Origin: Brumimicrobium ulvae
GTDB taxonomy: Bacteria > Bacteroidota > Bacteroidia > Flavobacteriales_D > Crocinitomicaceae
Length of the DNA stretch: 64,000 bases
Direction: 5' to 3'
Assembly (NCBI RefSeq): GCF_947504225.1
Contig: NZ_CANNGT010000006.1
Span: 62,001-126,000, forward strand
Made by a program: the position numbers and the translations under genes. Below, one piece after another: positions 36,506-45,134 of the stretch (position 1 is its first letter; each line of letters begins with the position of its first letter). The notes under the pieces are model-generated. The model had not been told where the DNA came from, did not search any database, and saw only the letters and a program-made list of their open reading frames with translations.

Positions 36506-36542
36506 AATATTATTCTTTTTCGTATTGCTTTATAAGTAATGA

Positions 36543-38981
36543 TTACTTTCTTAGTTCAGCACTCAATTGTTTCTCTAATTGGACACGGATTTTCTCCATA
36601 ATTTTATCAATCTGGTCATCCTTCAAGGTCTTTTCCTCATCTTGAAAGTAAAAACTCACTGCGTAGGACTTCTTGTCTTCTGGTAATTTATCGCCTTCGT
36701 AAACATCAAATAAGTTTACTTCTTTCAGTAATTTCCTATCTGTTTTACGCGCCACTTCTTCTATTTCTTGAAAGGTTACTGATCGGTCTAACAATAAAGA
36801 AAAGTCACGACGCATTGCAAAAGTCTTTGGTAGTGGAGTAAATAAAACCTTGTTTCTGTTCCCTAGACTTATGATCATATCCCAATCTAAATCAGCAACA
36901 TAAACCTTTTTCTTTAAACCTAAGCTTTTATTCAATGCATTACTTGTCCACCCTATTTCTCCAATCTTATCTTTCTGAACATAAAGCTGCATTCCGTCTT
37001 CTAAGATTGATTTTTTCAATCCTTTCATTGAAGCCATACGGTCCAATCCTAAACGGTCTAAAATTGCAGTAACAATTCCTTTTAAAGTATAGAAGGAAAC
37101 CTCTTCTTGATTAGAGTTCCATTGTTCAGGTTCTTTTGATCCGGTTAAAAATATCGACAAGCGTTTATTCTCTTTAAATTCACCATTGAATTTTTGGTAA
37201 ATCTTTCCAAACTCAAACAAACCAAGGTCAGAATTCTGACGGTTTTTATTGTGAACCACAGTTGTTAACCCTTGAAAAACAAGGGATTGTCTCAACACAT
37301 CTAAATCAGAGCTTAAAGGATTCAGCATTCTTACAGAATGATCGTTTGAGAAGGCCTCACCACCATGATCTTCAATCAAGCTACTTGAGGTTAATGAATT
37401 GTTCATCATTTCAAAGTATCCCTGTGAGACCAATAAATCTGCAATGGTATTCAAGCGTATTTCTTCACTACGTAAGTTTTGACTCGACAAACTAATGTTC
37501 CACTTTTGCGGCAGTTCAATATTATTGAATCCATAGATTCTCAACACCTCTTCAATAACATCTGCTTCACGTGTAACGTCAACACGGTAAGTTGGAATCT
37601 TCAACTTCACTTGGTCGCCATTATTTTGCAAAATTTGAATATCCAAAGCATTTAAGATCTCCCCCACTTTGTCAACATCAATATCATTACCTATCAACTG
37701 GTTACACCTCGTGTAGCTAAACATAACTTCAGTCGGTTCAACACGTTTTGGATAATGAGGAATAGGTTCATGCGTTATATTTCCTTCCGCTAGCATAGCA
37801 ATCAAGGTTGCCGCTCGCTTCATCGCAAATTCAATCATACAAATGTCTACTCCTCTTTCATAGCGGAATGAGGCATCTGTATTTAACCCGTGGCGTTTAG
37901 CAGTTTTACGAACACTCACAGGATTAAAATAAGCCGCTTCGATAAAAATAGTAGTTGTGTCTTCACTAACTCCAGATTCTTTACCACCAAATACACCTGC
38001 AATAGCAAGGTTCTTTTTCCCATTGGTAATCATGAGGTCTTGGTCAGTCATTGTACGTTCTACGTCGTCCAAAGTGGTAAATTTCTCACCTTCCTGAGCG
38101 CGTTTCACAACAATTTTATCTCCTACTTTGCTCAAATCAAATGCGTGCAAGGGGGTTCCCAGTTCATGCATCACAAAGTTCGTCACATCTACAACGTTAT
38201 TGATCGGCGTAAGTCCAATTGTTAACAGGTAGTTTTTCAGCCAATCAGGAGAAGACTTCACTTTTAGATTTGAAACAACACACCCCATATAACGAGGACA
38301 ATCTTCAGGAGATTCTACTGATATTTTTATTTTATCGCCATTTTCAAAAACTTCGTAAGCACTAACATCAGGCATCTGAAGAGAGCTTTTCTCTACCTTA
38401 TGTACTTTGTTATACGCCACAACGTCACGTGCTACACCTAAATGACCTAAAGCATCACTTCTATTTGGTGTTAATCCGATTTCGATTCTATAGTCATCTG
38501 CTAAATTGAAATACTCGGCTGCTTTTTGCCCTATTTTAGCACCTTCAGGTAAAACCATAATTCCATCATGTGATTTACCAAGACCAAGTTCGTCTTCAGC
38601 ACAAATCATCCCAAATGACTCAACACCTCTAATTTTGGCTTTCTTAATTTTGAATGGTTCATCTGGATTCGGATACAATGTCGTTCCAACAGTAGCCACA
38701 ACAACTTTTTGTCCTTCTGCTACATTGGGTGCACCACAAACAATTTGTAGCTCTTCGTCCTCCCCGATATTAACGGTGGTTACATTTAAACGGTCAGCGC
38801 CTTCGTGAGGTTCACAACTGGTCACTTGACCAATTACAACACCATTAAGTCCGCCTTTAATTACCTCTACCTTTTCAAGCCCTTCTACTTCAAGCCCTGT
38901 ATCCGTAAGGATTTCGCTTAAACGTTGTGGTGAATGTTCTGTTTTTACGTAATCTTTTAACCAGTTATATGAAATTTTCAT
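36543..38981 (-). CDS. pheT: Phenylalanyl-tRNA synthetase beta subunit
   Basis: Beta chain of the alpha2-beta2 PheRS that charges tRNA-Phe. Domains in order: N-terminal start MKISYNWLKDYV, tRNA-binding EMAP-type domain (about 40-155), B3/B4 editing domain (about 210-395, with NNVVDVTNFVMHELGTPLHAFD near 261-282), B5 domain (about 410-485, DIDVDKVGEILNALDI, then DVTREADVIEEVLRIYG), core catalytic-like domain, and a C-terminal anticodon-binding FDX-ACB domain (about 718-812, PKTFAMRRDFSLLLD). The 812-residue length is normal. pheS is not adjacent, which is common in this phylum. It appears to head a pheT-pepT unit. Confidence 0.96.
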   Translation of the reverse strand: MKISYNWLKDYVKTEHSPQRLSEILTDTGLEVEGLEKVEVIKGGLNGVVIGQVTSCEPHEGADRLNVTTVNIGEDEELQIVCGAPNVAEGQKVVVATVGTTLYPNPDEPFKIKKAKIRGVESFGMICAEDELGLGKSHDGIMVLPEGAKIGQKAAEYFNLADDYRIEIGLTPNRSDALGHLGVARDVVAYNKVHKVEKSSLQMPDVSAYEVFENGDKIKISVESPEDCPRYMGCVVSNLKVKSSPDWLKNYLLTIGLTPINNVVDVTNFVMHELGTPLHAFDLSKVGDKIVVKRAQEGEKFTTLDDVERTMTDQDLMITNGKKNLAIAGVFGGKESGVSEDTTTIFIEAAYFNPVSVRKTAKRHGLNTDASFRYERGVDICMIEFAMKRAATLIAMLAEGNITHEPIPHYPKRVEPTEVMFSYTRCNQLIGNDIDVDKVGEILNALDIQILQNNGDQVKLKIPTYRVDVTREADVIEEVLRIYGFNNIELPQKWNISLSSQNLRSEEIRLNTIADLLVSQGYFEMMNNSLTSSSLIEDHGGEAFSNDHSVRMLNPLSSDLDVLRQSLVFQGLTTVVHNKNRQNSDLGLFEFGKIYQKFNGEFKENKRLSIFLTGSKEPEQWNSNQEEVSFYTLKGIVTAILDRLGLDRMASMKGLKKSILEDGMQLYVQKDKIGEIGWTSNALNKSLGLKKKVYVADLDWDMIISLGNRNKVLFTPLPKTFAMRRDFSLLLDRSVTFQEIEEVARKTDRKLLKEVNLFDVYEGDKLPEDKKSYAVSFYFQDEEKTLKDDQIDKIMEKIRVQLEKQLSAELRK

Positions 38982-39202
38982 TCTTCTTTAATTGCAATAT
39001 TTTCAAATAGCAAAAATAGTTAAATTATTGTGTTAAACAGTGAATGAATAAGGACTTTGTCGCTTTTTATTGAGATTATTGATATGGATTGCTTATTGTG
39101 CATTTTAGCGCGATACAAATTAGCTTTATCATCACTTTCCAATAGGTTTTAAATGACCGTTATTCTTTGAATAAACCACATGTAAATTCAGTAAAATCAT
39201 TT

Positions 39203-39210
39203 TATATTTG
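39203..39210 (+). promoter_or_regulatory. Putative -7 box (TATATTTG) of the pseudouridine synthase gene
   Basis: TATATTTG matches TAnnTTTG and ends 31 bases before the ATG at 39242. It lies inside the upstream frame extension beginning at the TTG at 39167, which argues against that start. No -33 TTG is seen at the normal spacing. Confidence 0.42.
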
Positions 39211-39241
39211 CACCCAAATTCAACATCAGCGGAAAAGTAAG

Positions 39242-40921
39242 ATGCAAAACCCTTCAAAGTTCATCCATTTTAAATCTCATCTTGCAGGTCTAACTGTACC
39301 TGAAAAATTCACTTTTCCATTTTACTACACTCCACATCCATTGGCCAAGCATGCTGCAGAAGAATTACAGCAACACATAGAGTCAAATGATTGGAAACAC
39401 AATTTTGGGTTAAATGCTAATTCAGAAGGCCTCGAGATCGGTAAAATGTTTGGTGTATTAGTGGTAGAAAACAAGGCTGGTGAATTGGGTTATTTAGCAG
39501 CATTCTCAGGTAAACTTGCCAATTCAAATCATCATGAATACTTCGTTCCTCCAGTTTTTGATATGCTAACTGAAGGCAGTTTCTTTTTATCAGGTGAACA
39601 AAAAATCAATGCCATCAATGCTGAAATTAGTGCTCTTGAAAGAAATTCTACTTTTTTAGATCTTCAATCAGAGTACCTAGCATTAAAACAAAAACTCCAA
39701 AAAGAAGAAGCTGAATTGCGAGAAGAAATGAGAATTGCTAAAGCCAATCGCAAAAAAAAACGTCAAATTGGACAGCAGTCACTCCCTGAAAATGAATTAC
39801 AAACTTTAATGAAGTCAATGGCTGATGAAAGCATTGCTTACAAGACAAAATTAGCGAAAGTCAAAAAAGGTCATATCGATCAATTGACTGCCCTTGAATC
39901 GAAAATCGCTCCTTTCAAAGATAAATTAAACTTTCTACAAGAACAACGCAAACACGATTCTGCCCAACTTCAGCAAAAGTTATTTAAGTCCTATATGTTT
40001 TTAAATCAAGCAGGTGAAAAAGCTGCTTTGCTCGATATTTTTAAACATACTGCATTCAAGAAACCACCAGCCGGAGCAGGAGAATGCGCAGCACCCAAAC
40101 TTTTACATTATGCATTTAGTCACCAATTAAAACCTGTTGCTTTGGCTGAATTTTGGTGGGGCGCTCCTCCAGGAACAGAAGTCAGAAAACATAAGCAGTA
40201 TTATCCAGCTTGTATAGGAAAATGTAAACCCATTCTCTCACACATGCTCAAAGGAATGGAAGTTGACGACAACCCGCTATTGACCAATCCAGGAATTGAC
40301 AAGGTTATTCATACCGTTTATGAAGATGAAGATATTCTATTGGTTAACAAACCTCACGAATTATTGTCGGTTCCTGGAAAAGAAATCTACGATTCTGTTT
40401 ATGCGCGAATTAGAAAGCGATATCCAGAGGCTGAAGGACCTTTGTTGATTCATCGACTAGACATGTCAACCTCTGGTCTATTAATCATTGCGAAAAATCT
40501 AATTGCGCACAAGAAGTTACAGCAACAATTCATTAAAAGAACTGTAAAGAAAACATATACCGCACTTTTGATTGGTTATTTAAAAGAAACAGAAGGGATT
40601 ATTGACCTGCCCATGACTTTAGACGTCTTGGATCGACCACGTCAGAAAGTTGATTTTGAAAATGGCAAATCGGCACGAACCATTTGGAAAGTCTTAGAGC
40701 GAAGAAAAGGCATGACAAGAATTGAACTTACACCCATAACTGGGAGAACACATCAATTGCGGGTACATTGTGCACACAGCAAAGGCTTAAACCTACCCAT
40801 CAAAGGTGATGATTTGTACGGAAAAGTCGCAGATCGACTCTACCTACACGCCACATCATTAGAGATTGAACACCCCCGAACCAAAGAAAAAATATTTTTT
40901 GAAGCTCAACCCGATTTTTAA
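39242..40921 (+). CDS. RluA-family pseudouridine synthase with long N-terminal extension
   Basis: Converts uridine to pseudouridine in rRNA or tRNA. The catalytic domain occupies about residues 345-560: VNKPHELLSVPG, the active-site LIHRLDMSTSGLLI (catalytic Asp), KTYTALLIGYL, and ITGRTHQLRVHCA. The first 340 residues are an extension with a mixed domain (1-120), a coiled coil (about 120-260), then a Cys/Trp-rich segment (AGECAAPKLL, FWWGAPPG, YPACIGKC) that could bind a metal or RNA. Similar 550-residue RluA enzymes exist in other phyla. I use the ATG at 39242 (560 residues); the frame upstream to TTG 39167 overlaps a promoter box. Specific target base is not determined. Confidence 0.9.
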   Translation: MQNPSKFIHFKSHLAGLTVPEKFTFPFYYTPHPLAKHAAEELQQHIESNDWKHNFGLNANSEGLEIGKMFGVLVVENKAGELGYLAAFSGKLANSNHHEYFVPPVFDMLTEGSFFLSGEQKINAINAEISALERNSTFLDLQSEYLALKQKLQKEEAELREEMRIAKANRKKKRQIGQQSLPENELQTLMKSMADESIAYKTKLAKVKKGHIDQLTALESKIAPFKDKLNFLQEQRKHDSAQLQQKLFKSYMFLNQAGEKAALLDIFKHTAFKKPPAGAGECAAPKLLHYAFSHQLKPVALAEFWWGAPPGTEVRKHKQYYPACIGKCKPILSHMLKGMEVDDNPLLTNPGIDKVIHTVYEDEDILLVNKPHELLSVPGKEIYDSVYARIRKRYPEAEGPLLIHRLDMSTSGLLIIAKNLIAHKKLQQQFIKRTVKKTYTALLIGYLKETEGIIDLPMTLDVLDRPRQKVDFENGKSARTIWKVLERRKGMTRIELTPITGRTHQLRVHCAHSKGLNLPIKGDDLYGKVADRLYLHATSLEIEHPRTKEKIFFEAQPDF

Positions 40922-40940
40922 GTTGGAATACTGTTGAATA

Positions 40941-41882
40941 TTATTTAGCTCTAATTGGTGTACCTACCATTCTGGCATAAACAGAAGTGTACTTTGCTCC
41001 TAAAAATATAATTTGTGAAGTATAAAAAATCCATGTTAAAACAGCCAATAAGGTTCCTGCCACCCCACTGTTTGCTGCAAAGAAATAATTGGCCAAATAA
41101 TAATTGATCACTAACTGTCCACCGTAGAGTAAAACAGCTGTGAACAAAGCCCCAGACATTGCAAGTTTCCATCGAACAACACCATCATGAAGATATTTAA
41201 ACACGAATGTAAAGACCAAGAAGTTGATGGTTAAAATCGAAACATGTTCCAAAATTGAGAACATCACTTCTTGGAAGAAACTACCATTAGACAGTACCCT
41301 TGTCCCTACAGCAATCAATACCGATTGAGCAAAATAAATGACCAGCACAATTGCGGCAAACACCGCCATTAATCCAAAAGAGATTAAGCGTTTCACCAAA
41401 GTTTCTAGCAATGCATTGTAGTGACGAATAGGAATAATTCCAAAAAAAGTATTCAGACTTTTACTTAATGAATTAAACATTGCCGTTGATGTAAATATCA
41501 AAGCTGTTATTCCCAGAATTTGCAATAAAGTAGTTCCTCCCTTTCCTATTTCCCATTTATACATCAAGTCTGTGAAAGAAGAAACGTCCGTTATCCCCAT
41601 ATTTGACTCCATTAAATCACCTACAATCTCGATGACTTTATCTTGACCAACGATTAATCCAAAAGAGGTAATCGATAAGTAAATAATAGGCACCAATGCG
41701 AAAATGGCATAGTAAGCCAAGGCAGCTCCATGCATAAAACTATCACCGCTTAAGAATTCCTTAAAGCTGATTTTGGTGAGTTGCCACATTTCAGACCAAG
41801 TTAAACTCCTTCCTTTGTTCTCTTCTTTGACAACACGGATATTGTTCTGGTCTTCTTTTTTAGATTCTGTTGAGTCAGACAT
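40941..41882 (-). CDS. YihY/BrkB family membrane protein
   Basis: A 313-residue inner-membrane protein of the YihY/BrkB (formerly 'ribonuclease BN') family. The early motif GDSFMHGAALAYYAIFALVPI near 40-60 is diagnostic. About six membrane segments follow (about 48-70, 110-135, 162-190, 205-230, 240-265 and 272-295), with the family's ending LTWIFYTSQIIFLGAKYTSVYA. Function is unsettled in the family; older RNase claims were withdrawn for the E. coli protein. Its start overlaps the ABC ATPase gene by 8 bases, so the two are translationally coupled. Confidence 0.9.
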   Translation of the reverse strand: MSDSTESKKEDQNNIRVVKEENKGRSLTWSEMWQLTKISFKEFLSGDSFMHGAALAYYAIFALVPIIYLSITSFGLIVGQDKVIEIVGDLMESNMGITDVSSFTDLMYKWEIGKGGTTLLQILGITALIFTSTAMFNSLSKSLNTFFGIIPIRHYNALLETLVKRLISFGLMAVFAAIVLVIYFAQSVLIAVGTRVLSNGSFFQEVMFSILEHVSILTINFLVFTFVFKYLHDGVVRWKLAMSGALFTAVLLYGGQLVINYYLANYFFAANSGVAGTLLAVLTWIFYTSQIIFLGAKYTSVYARMVGTPIRAK

Positions 41883-42804
41883 ATATTTCTTTAGTTGTTT
41901 TTAACTCTTCGGCTGCGTACAGCACTATTTCTTTTCCGTTATTTAATTCAAAATAATTGGCGTAAAAAGGACCCTTAAAGTGACTTTTCAACCAATTTAC
42001 ATCAATTTTAACTTTGCTTTTGGTATTCTTCAAAGAATATTCCGTCGGTCTAAACAATTTTTGTTTTCCATGGATATAAACACTGTTCAGTTCACCAAAA
42101 AACCTTCCTTCGAACAAAGTTTTAGGTTTAAAATAAGCTTGAATTGGGGTGTATTCTGAAGTGATTCCTTGATTTCTCATCATTAAAATTCGATCAGACC
42201 AAGACAAAGCTTCACTACCGTCATGAGTAACTAAAACAACCCCCATATTTCTAACCTGTGCTAATTTCCTGATGTATTCTCCTATTTTCTTATTCAAATG
42301 AACATCTAAGTGAACAAAAGGCTCATCAAGTAACAAACAGCGTGGTTCCTTGGCTAATGCACAAGCCATAGAAAGTCTTTGCTGTTCACCTCCAGAAATA
42401 TCTTTAGACTGAACTCCAGCCAGTTTTTCCAACTCAAAAATATTGAGCAATTCATCCACAAAGCTGGTTCTGTCTTTCAGAGACAAATGATGGAGCTGAT
42501 TTGAGATATTTTCTTTTACTGTAAAATAATCATCCAACTCGAACAATTGGTTGACCAATGCAATTTCAGGATGCCCTGGAATAAGCAGATTTTTAGGACC
42601 AAACACCTCCTCACCTTCTAGCAGGACAGTGCCTTGATTTAAATCTTCCAAACCAGCCAAACATTTCAACAAAGTAGATTTACCTGTCCCACTTGGTCCA
42701 ACAATACTGATTACCTCACCAGACAGTAAATCAAAGCTAATCTCCTTAAAAACAGGAAGAGAAGAAGCGTAGGAAAAGCTGATATTTTTAGCTTCTAAAA
42801 TCAA
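41875..42804 (-). CDS. Orphan ABC transporter ATP-binding protein
   Basis: A 309-residue ABC ATPase of importer-like type. Walker A GPSGTGKST near 36-44, the Q-loop LVNQLFELDDYFTV near 83, signature ISGGEQQRLSMACALA near 138, Walker B CLLLDEPFVHLD near 158, and the H-loop VLVTHDGSEAL near 189. Residues about 245-305 form a small beta-rich extension in the place of a TOBE domain (FRPTEYSL...FELNNGKEIVLYAAEEL), as in PotA/FbpC-type ATPases. No permease or binding protein is adjacent. It overlaps the upstream small gene by 4 bases and YihY by 8. Either its permease is elsewhere, or it works with YihY. Confidence 0.87.
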   Translation of the reverse strand: MILEAKNISFSYASSLPVFKEISFDLLSGEVISIVGPSGTGKSTLLKCLAGLEDLNQGTVLLEGEEVFGPKNLLIPGHPEIALVNQLFELDDYFTVKENISNQLHHLSLKDRTSFVDELLNIFELEKLAGVQSKDISGGEQQRLSMACALAKEPRCLLLDEPFVHLDVHLNKKIGEYIRKLAQVRNMGVVLVTHDGSEALSWSDRILMMRNQGITSEYTPIQAYFKPKTLFEGRFFGELNSVYIHGKQKLFRPTEYSLKNTKSKVKIDVNWLKSHFKGPFYANYFELNNGKEIVLYAAEELKTTKEIYV

Positions 42805-43232
42805 CCGATCAATGATTTAGGAAAATCTTGGATGGCGATATAAATACCAGGAATTGGGTTGGTTAAAGGCTCTCTTTCTTCTAAATATACATTAAGATGA
42901 ATAAAATCATCACCTTTTTCAATTTCATAATTTTGAACCAAAACATGAGAACAGGCCATTTGAGTAATTTCTCCTTCTGCTCCAATCAAATTAAACACCA
43001 ACATATTGGAAACAACTTCAGAAAAAGCTTCCCCACCCTTTTCACCTTGAATGGTATAAGTGGAGTTCTCTAGGACTCCAATGTCAACAACATCAGTCGT
43101 AATGGCCAATTCATCCTCCCAATCATGTAAACGATTGTTTTCAGACTCTTTCCCCTCGTGATGCGCTTCTGCAAATTCAGGAGAAAAATCATAATTCATC
43201 TTATAAAATCGAGCTGTACACTTCATAAACAT
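42801..43232 (-). CDS. Hypothetical protein leading the ABC/YihY operon
   Basis: A 143-residue soluble protein with no signal peptide or membrane segment, rich in Glu and Asp. Two ATGs, at 43232 and 43226, are six bases apart; I list the outer one and cannot decide. The C-terminal half has short strands (SNMLVFNLIGAEGE, HLNVYLEEREP) but no family motif that I recognise. It is first in an overlapping three-gene unit behind a good promoter, so it is expressed with the ABC ATPase and YihY. A regulator or adaptor of that pair is possible, but this is inference. Confidence 0.65.
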   Translation of the reverse strand: MFMKCTARFYKMNYDFSPEFAEAHHEGKESENNRLHDWEDELAITTDVVDIGVLENSTYTIQGEKGGEAFSEVVSNMLVFNLIGAEGEITQMACSHVLVQNYEIEKGDDFIHLNVYLEEREPLTNPIPGIYIAIQDFPKSLIG

Positions 43233-43261
43233 TGGATATAGTAAACTAATATAACGACAAA

Positions 43262-43291
43262 CAAAAGTACGCCAATTATTGTGTTTTTCAA
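43262..43291 (-). promoter_or_regulatory. Promoter of the three-gene ABC/YihY operon (TTG-N19-TACTTTTG)
   Basis: On the minus strand, TTG (43291-43289), a 19-base spacer and TACTTTTG (43269-43262) match the Bacteroidota promoter in both boxes and spacing. Transcription would start near 43256, about 24 bases before the first ATG. Confidence 0.6.
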
Positions 43292-43304
43292 TCTAAATTA
43301 GCAA

Positions 43305-44258
43305 CTAATTGACATAACGCTGATCTGTCAATGCGTTTAGGAAATACAATAAGTCCTCACGTTCTTGATTGGTCAAAACAAATGGTTGAATTAGTTCACT
43401 TTTATTCGGGTTTGACTTTCCTCCTTTTTCATAATGCATAATCACCTCGTATAAACTTTCAAAAGAACCATCGTGCATATAGGGTGCAGTTATCCCAACA
43501 TTTCTCAATGTAGGGACTTTAAATTTACCAATATCAGCTGAATCGAGCGTTATATTGAACCTACCTAAATCTTCATATTCAACATAAAGACCTTTGTTTT
43601 GCATTGAATTATTGGTGAAATTACTGCCGCTATGACACTGCGCACAATTCAGTTTCTCATTAAAAAGTGAATAACCTCTATGCAAAGCAGAATCTTTTAG
43701 AACGCCTTTATTTTTCCACTCATCATATTCGCTGTTTTCTTGGTAAATATTCCTTTGAAAAGCACTTAATGCTCTGGTCAATACAAAAGGATCAAAAGAT
43801 CGATCATAAAGCAATTTCGCCAAACTATCATAATATTGAATTTCTGCTAGTTTTGGAAAGAGATCATTAATTGACACGCCCATTTCATTGGTATCCTGAA
43901 GTGGAACGATTGCCTGATGCTCTAGCGACCTTACGCCTCCATCCCACATCATAAGGTCTTGATTTTTCACATTCCACAGCGAAGGAGCATTTCTTTTCCC
44001 TACCCTTTGATGAATGCCAATACTTCGTTTTTTTCCATCTGTAAAAGCTTTGTCAGGATGATGACAGGAAGCACAGGAAACCGTGTTATTGATTGACAAT
44101 CGAGGATCAAAAAATAGCTTTTCTCCCAAATCAATTAAGGTCTGATTGAAAGCAATTGAGTCTAAGGGTTCAAACTTCTGTTCTACCTTAGTATTGTTAT
44201 TCGTACATTGAATTAAAACAGGAATTAACGCTATTGTCATCCAAAATTTAAAATTCAT
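43305..44258 (-). CDS. Di-haem cytochrome c peroxidase-like lipoprotein (MauG/CCP family)
   Basis: A 317-residue exported protein with a lipobox (LIQC, Cys18). Two c-type haem motifs are visible: CASCH (Cys62, Cys65, His66) and CAQCH (Cys205, Cys208, His209). The context LGEKLFFDPRLSINNTVSCASCH and KFKVPTLRNVGITAPYMHDG is typical of bacterial di-haem cytochrome c peroxidases, where Met or His near the C-terminus ligates the high-potential haem. Likely function: reduction of H2O2 in the periplasm using cytochrome c. Its start shares one base with the stop of the methyltransferase gene upstream (TAATG), so they are translationally coupled. Confidence 0.92.
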   Translation of the reverse strand: MNFKFWMTIALIPVLIQCTNNNTKVEQKFEPLDSIAFNQTLIDLGEKLFFDPRLSINNTVSCASCHHPDKAFTDGKKRSIGIHQRVGKRNAPSLWNVKNQDLMMWDGGVRSLEHQAIVPLQDTNEMGVSINDLFPKLAEIQYYDSLAKLLYDRSFDPFVLTRALSAFQRNIYQENSEYDEWKNKGVLKDSALHRGYSLFNEKLNCAQCHSGSNFTNNSMQNKGLYVEYEDLGRFNITLDSADIGKFKVPTLRNVGITAPYMHDGSFESLYEVIMHYEKGGKSNPNKSELIQPFVLTNQEREDLLYFLNALTDQRYVN

Positions 44259-45031
44259 TATGCTTTTTTTCTAGCAATATATAGAATTTCTTTTGACATT
44301 AAACGGTAGCGTTCAATATCTTCAGGTGGAAATTCATCCGAAGTATGAAACTCTTCTACTTCAAATCCAGCACGTTTTAACCATTCAGGATAATCCAATC
44401 CAAAAAGTCGGACATGGTCTTTTTGCCAAAAGTGCTTTTCGCGTTCCTCCGGAGAGGTAATCGTTGGGTCTTCGTAAGTAATTTCTCTGGTCAAGTCTTG
44501 AGGTACTTGAAAGATTCCCCAACCACCTGGCTTCATCACCCTGTGCAGTTCTCTCATGCATTGTAAGGCATCGTCCACATGTTCCAAAACGTGATTACAA
44601 AATATTACATCAAAACGATCATCTTCCAACGGAATTTCGTGCAAGTCAAAATGCAACTCCGCTAAAGGAGAAACCAAATCACCCGTTAAATATTTCAGGT
44701 TTTTTTGCGCTTTAAATTTCCCATGAAAACATTGTTCAGGTGCAATATGCAAGACTTCTTGCTTGTTGGTAAAGAAATCAGTCTCTTGTTGAAGATACAA
44801 CCACATTAAACGGTGACGTTCCAAAGTCAAGTCATAAGGGCACAATACATTTTCTCTGTGCGCCACTTCAGAACCATAAGATAAGAACTTACTAAAAGAG
44901 CGTTCACAAACAGGACACGCGACCTTATTCCCTTTATAAAGAAATGGAGCGATTCTTTTAAAAACAAAACTCAAGCGAATCAATAAAGGTCGCGGAAGTG
45001 TATTAAGGAGGAATTTATATATTTTCTTCAT
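44258..45031 (-). CDS. Class I SAM-dependent methyltransferase
   Basis: A 257-residue methyltransferase of the Methyltransf_11 type. An N-terminal hydrophobic/basic helix and a Cys pair (CPVC near 38) precede the domain. The SAM-binding motif is atypical: LHIAPEQCFHGKF near 93 stands in place of GxGxG, followed by an acidic LTGDLVSPLAELHFDLHEIP, then VIFCNHVLEHVDDALQCMRELHRVMKPGGWGIFQVP near 143-176, which is diagnostic for the family. The same IAPE variant occurs in sugar- or lipid-associated methyltransferases. It is coupled to the peroxidase gene by a one-base overlap; the substrate is unknown. Confidence 0.88.
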   Translation of the reverse strand: MKKIYKFLLNTLPRPLLIRLSFVFKRIAPFLYKGNKVACPVCERSFSKFLSYGSEVAHRENVLCPYDLTLERHRLMWLYLQQETDFFTNKQEVLHIAPEQCFHGKFKAQKNLKYLTGDLVSPLAELHFDLHEIPLEDDRFDVIFCNHVLEHVDDALQCMRELHRVMKPGGWGIFQVPQDLTREITYEDPTITSPEEREKHFWQKDHVRLFGLDYPEWLKRAGFEVEEFHTSDEFPPEDIERYRLMSKEILYIARKKA

Positions 45032-45120
45032 AATCGAGAAACAAAATTAATCTATATCTGTGTTTTAAGACTACAAAAATATAAAGTTGACGCACATAGT
45101 CGCAATTTAATTTGAATAAC

Positions 45121-45128
45121 TAAATTTG
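45121..45128 (+). promoter_or_regulatory. Putative -7 box (TAAATTTG) of the DUF4421 gene
   Basis: TAAATTTG matches TAnnTTTG and ends six bases before the ATG at 45135. No convincing -33 element is seen. On the opposite strand CAAAATTA (45042-45049) could serve the methyltransferase gene as TAATTTTG. Confidence 0.4.
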
Positions 45129-45134
45129 CACACG

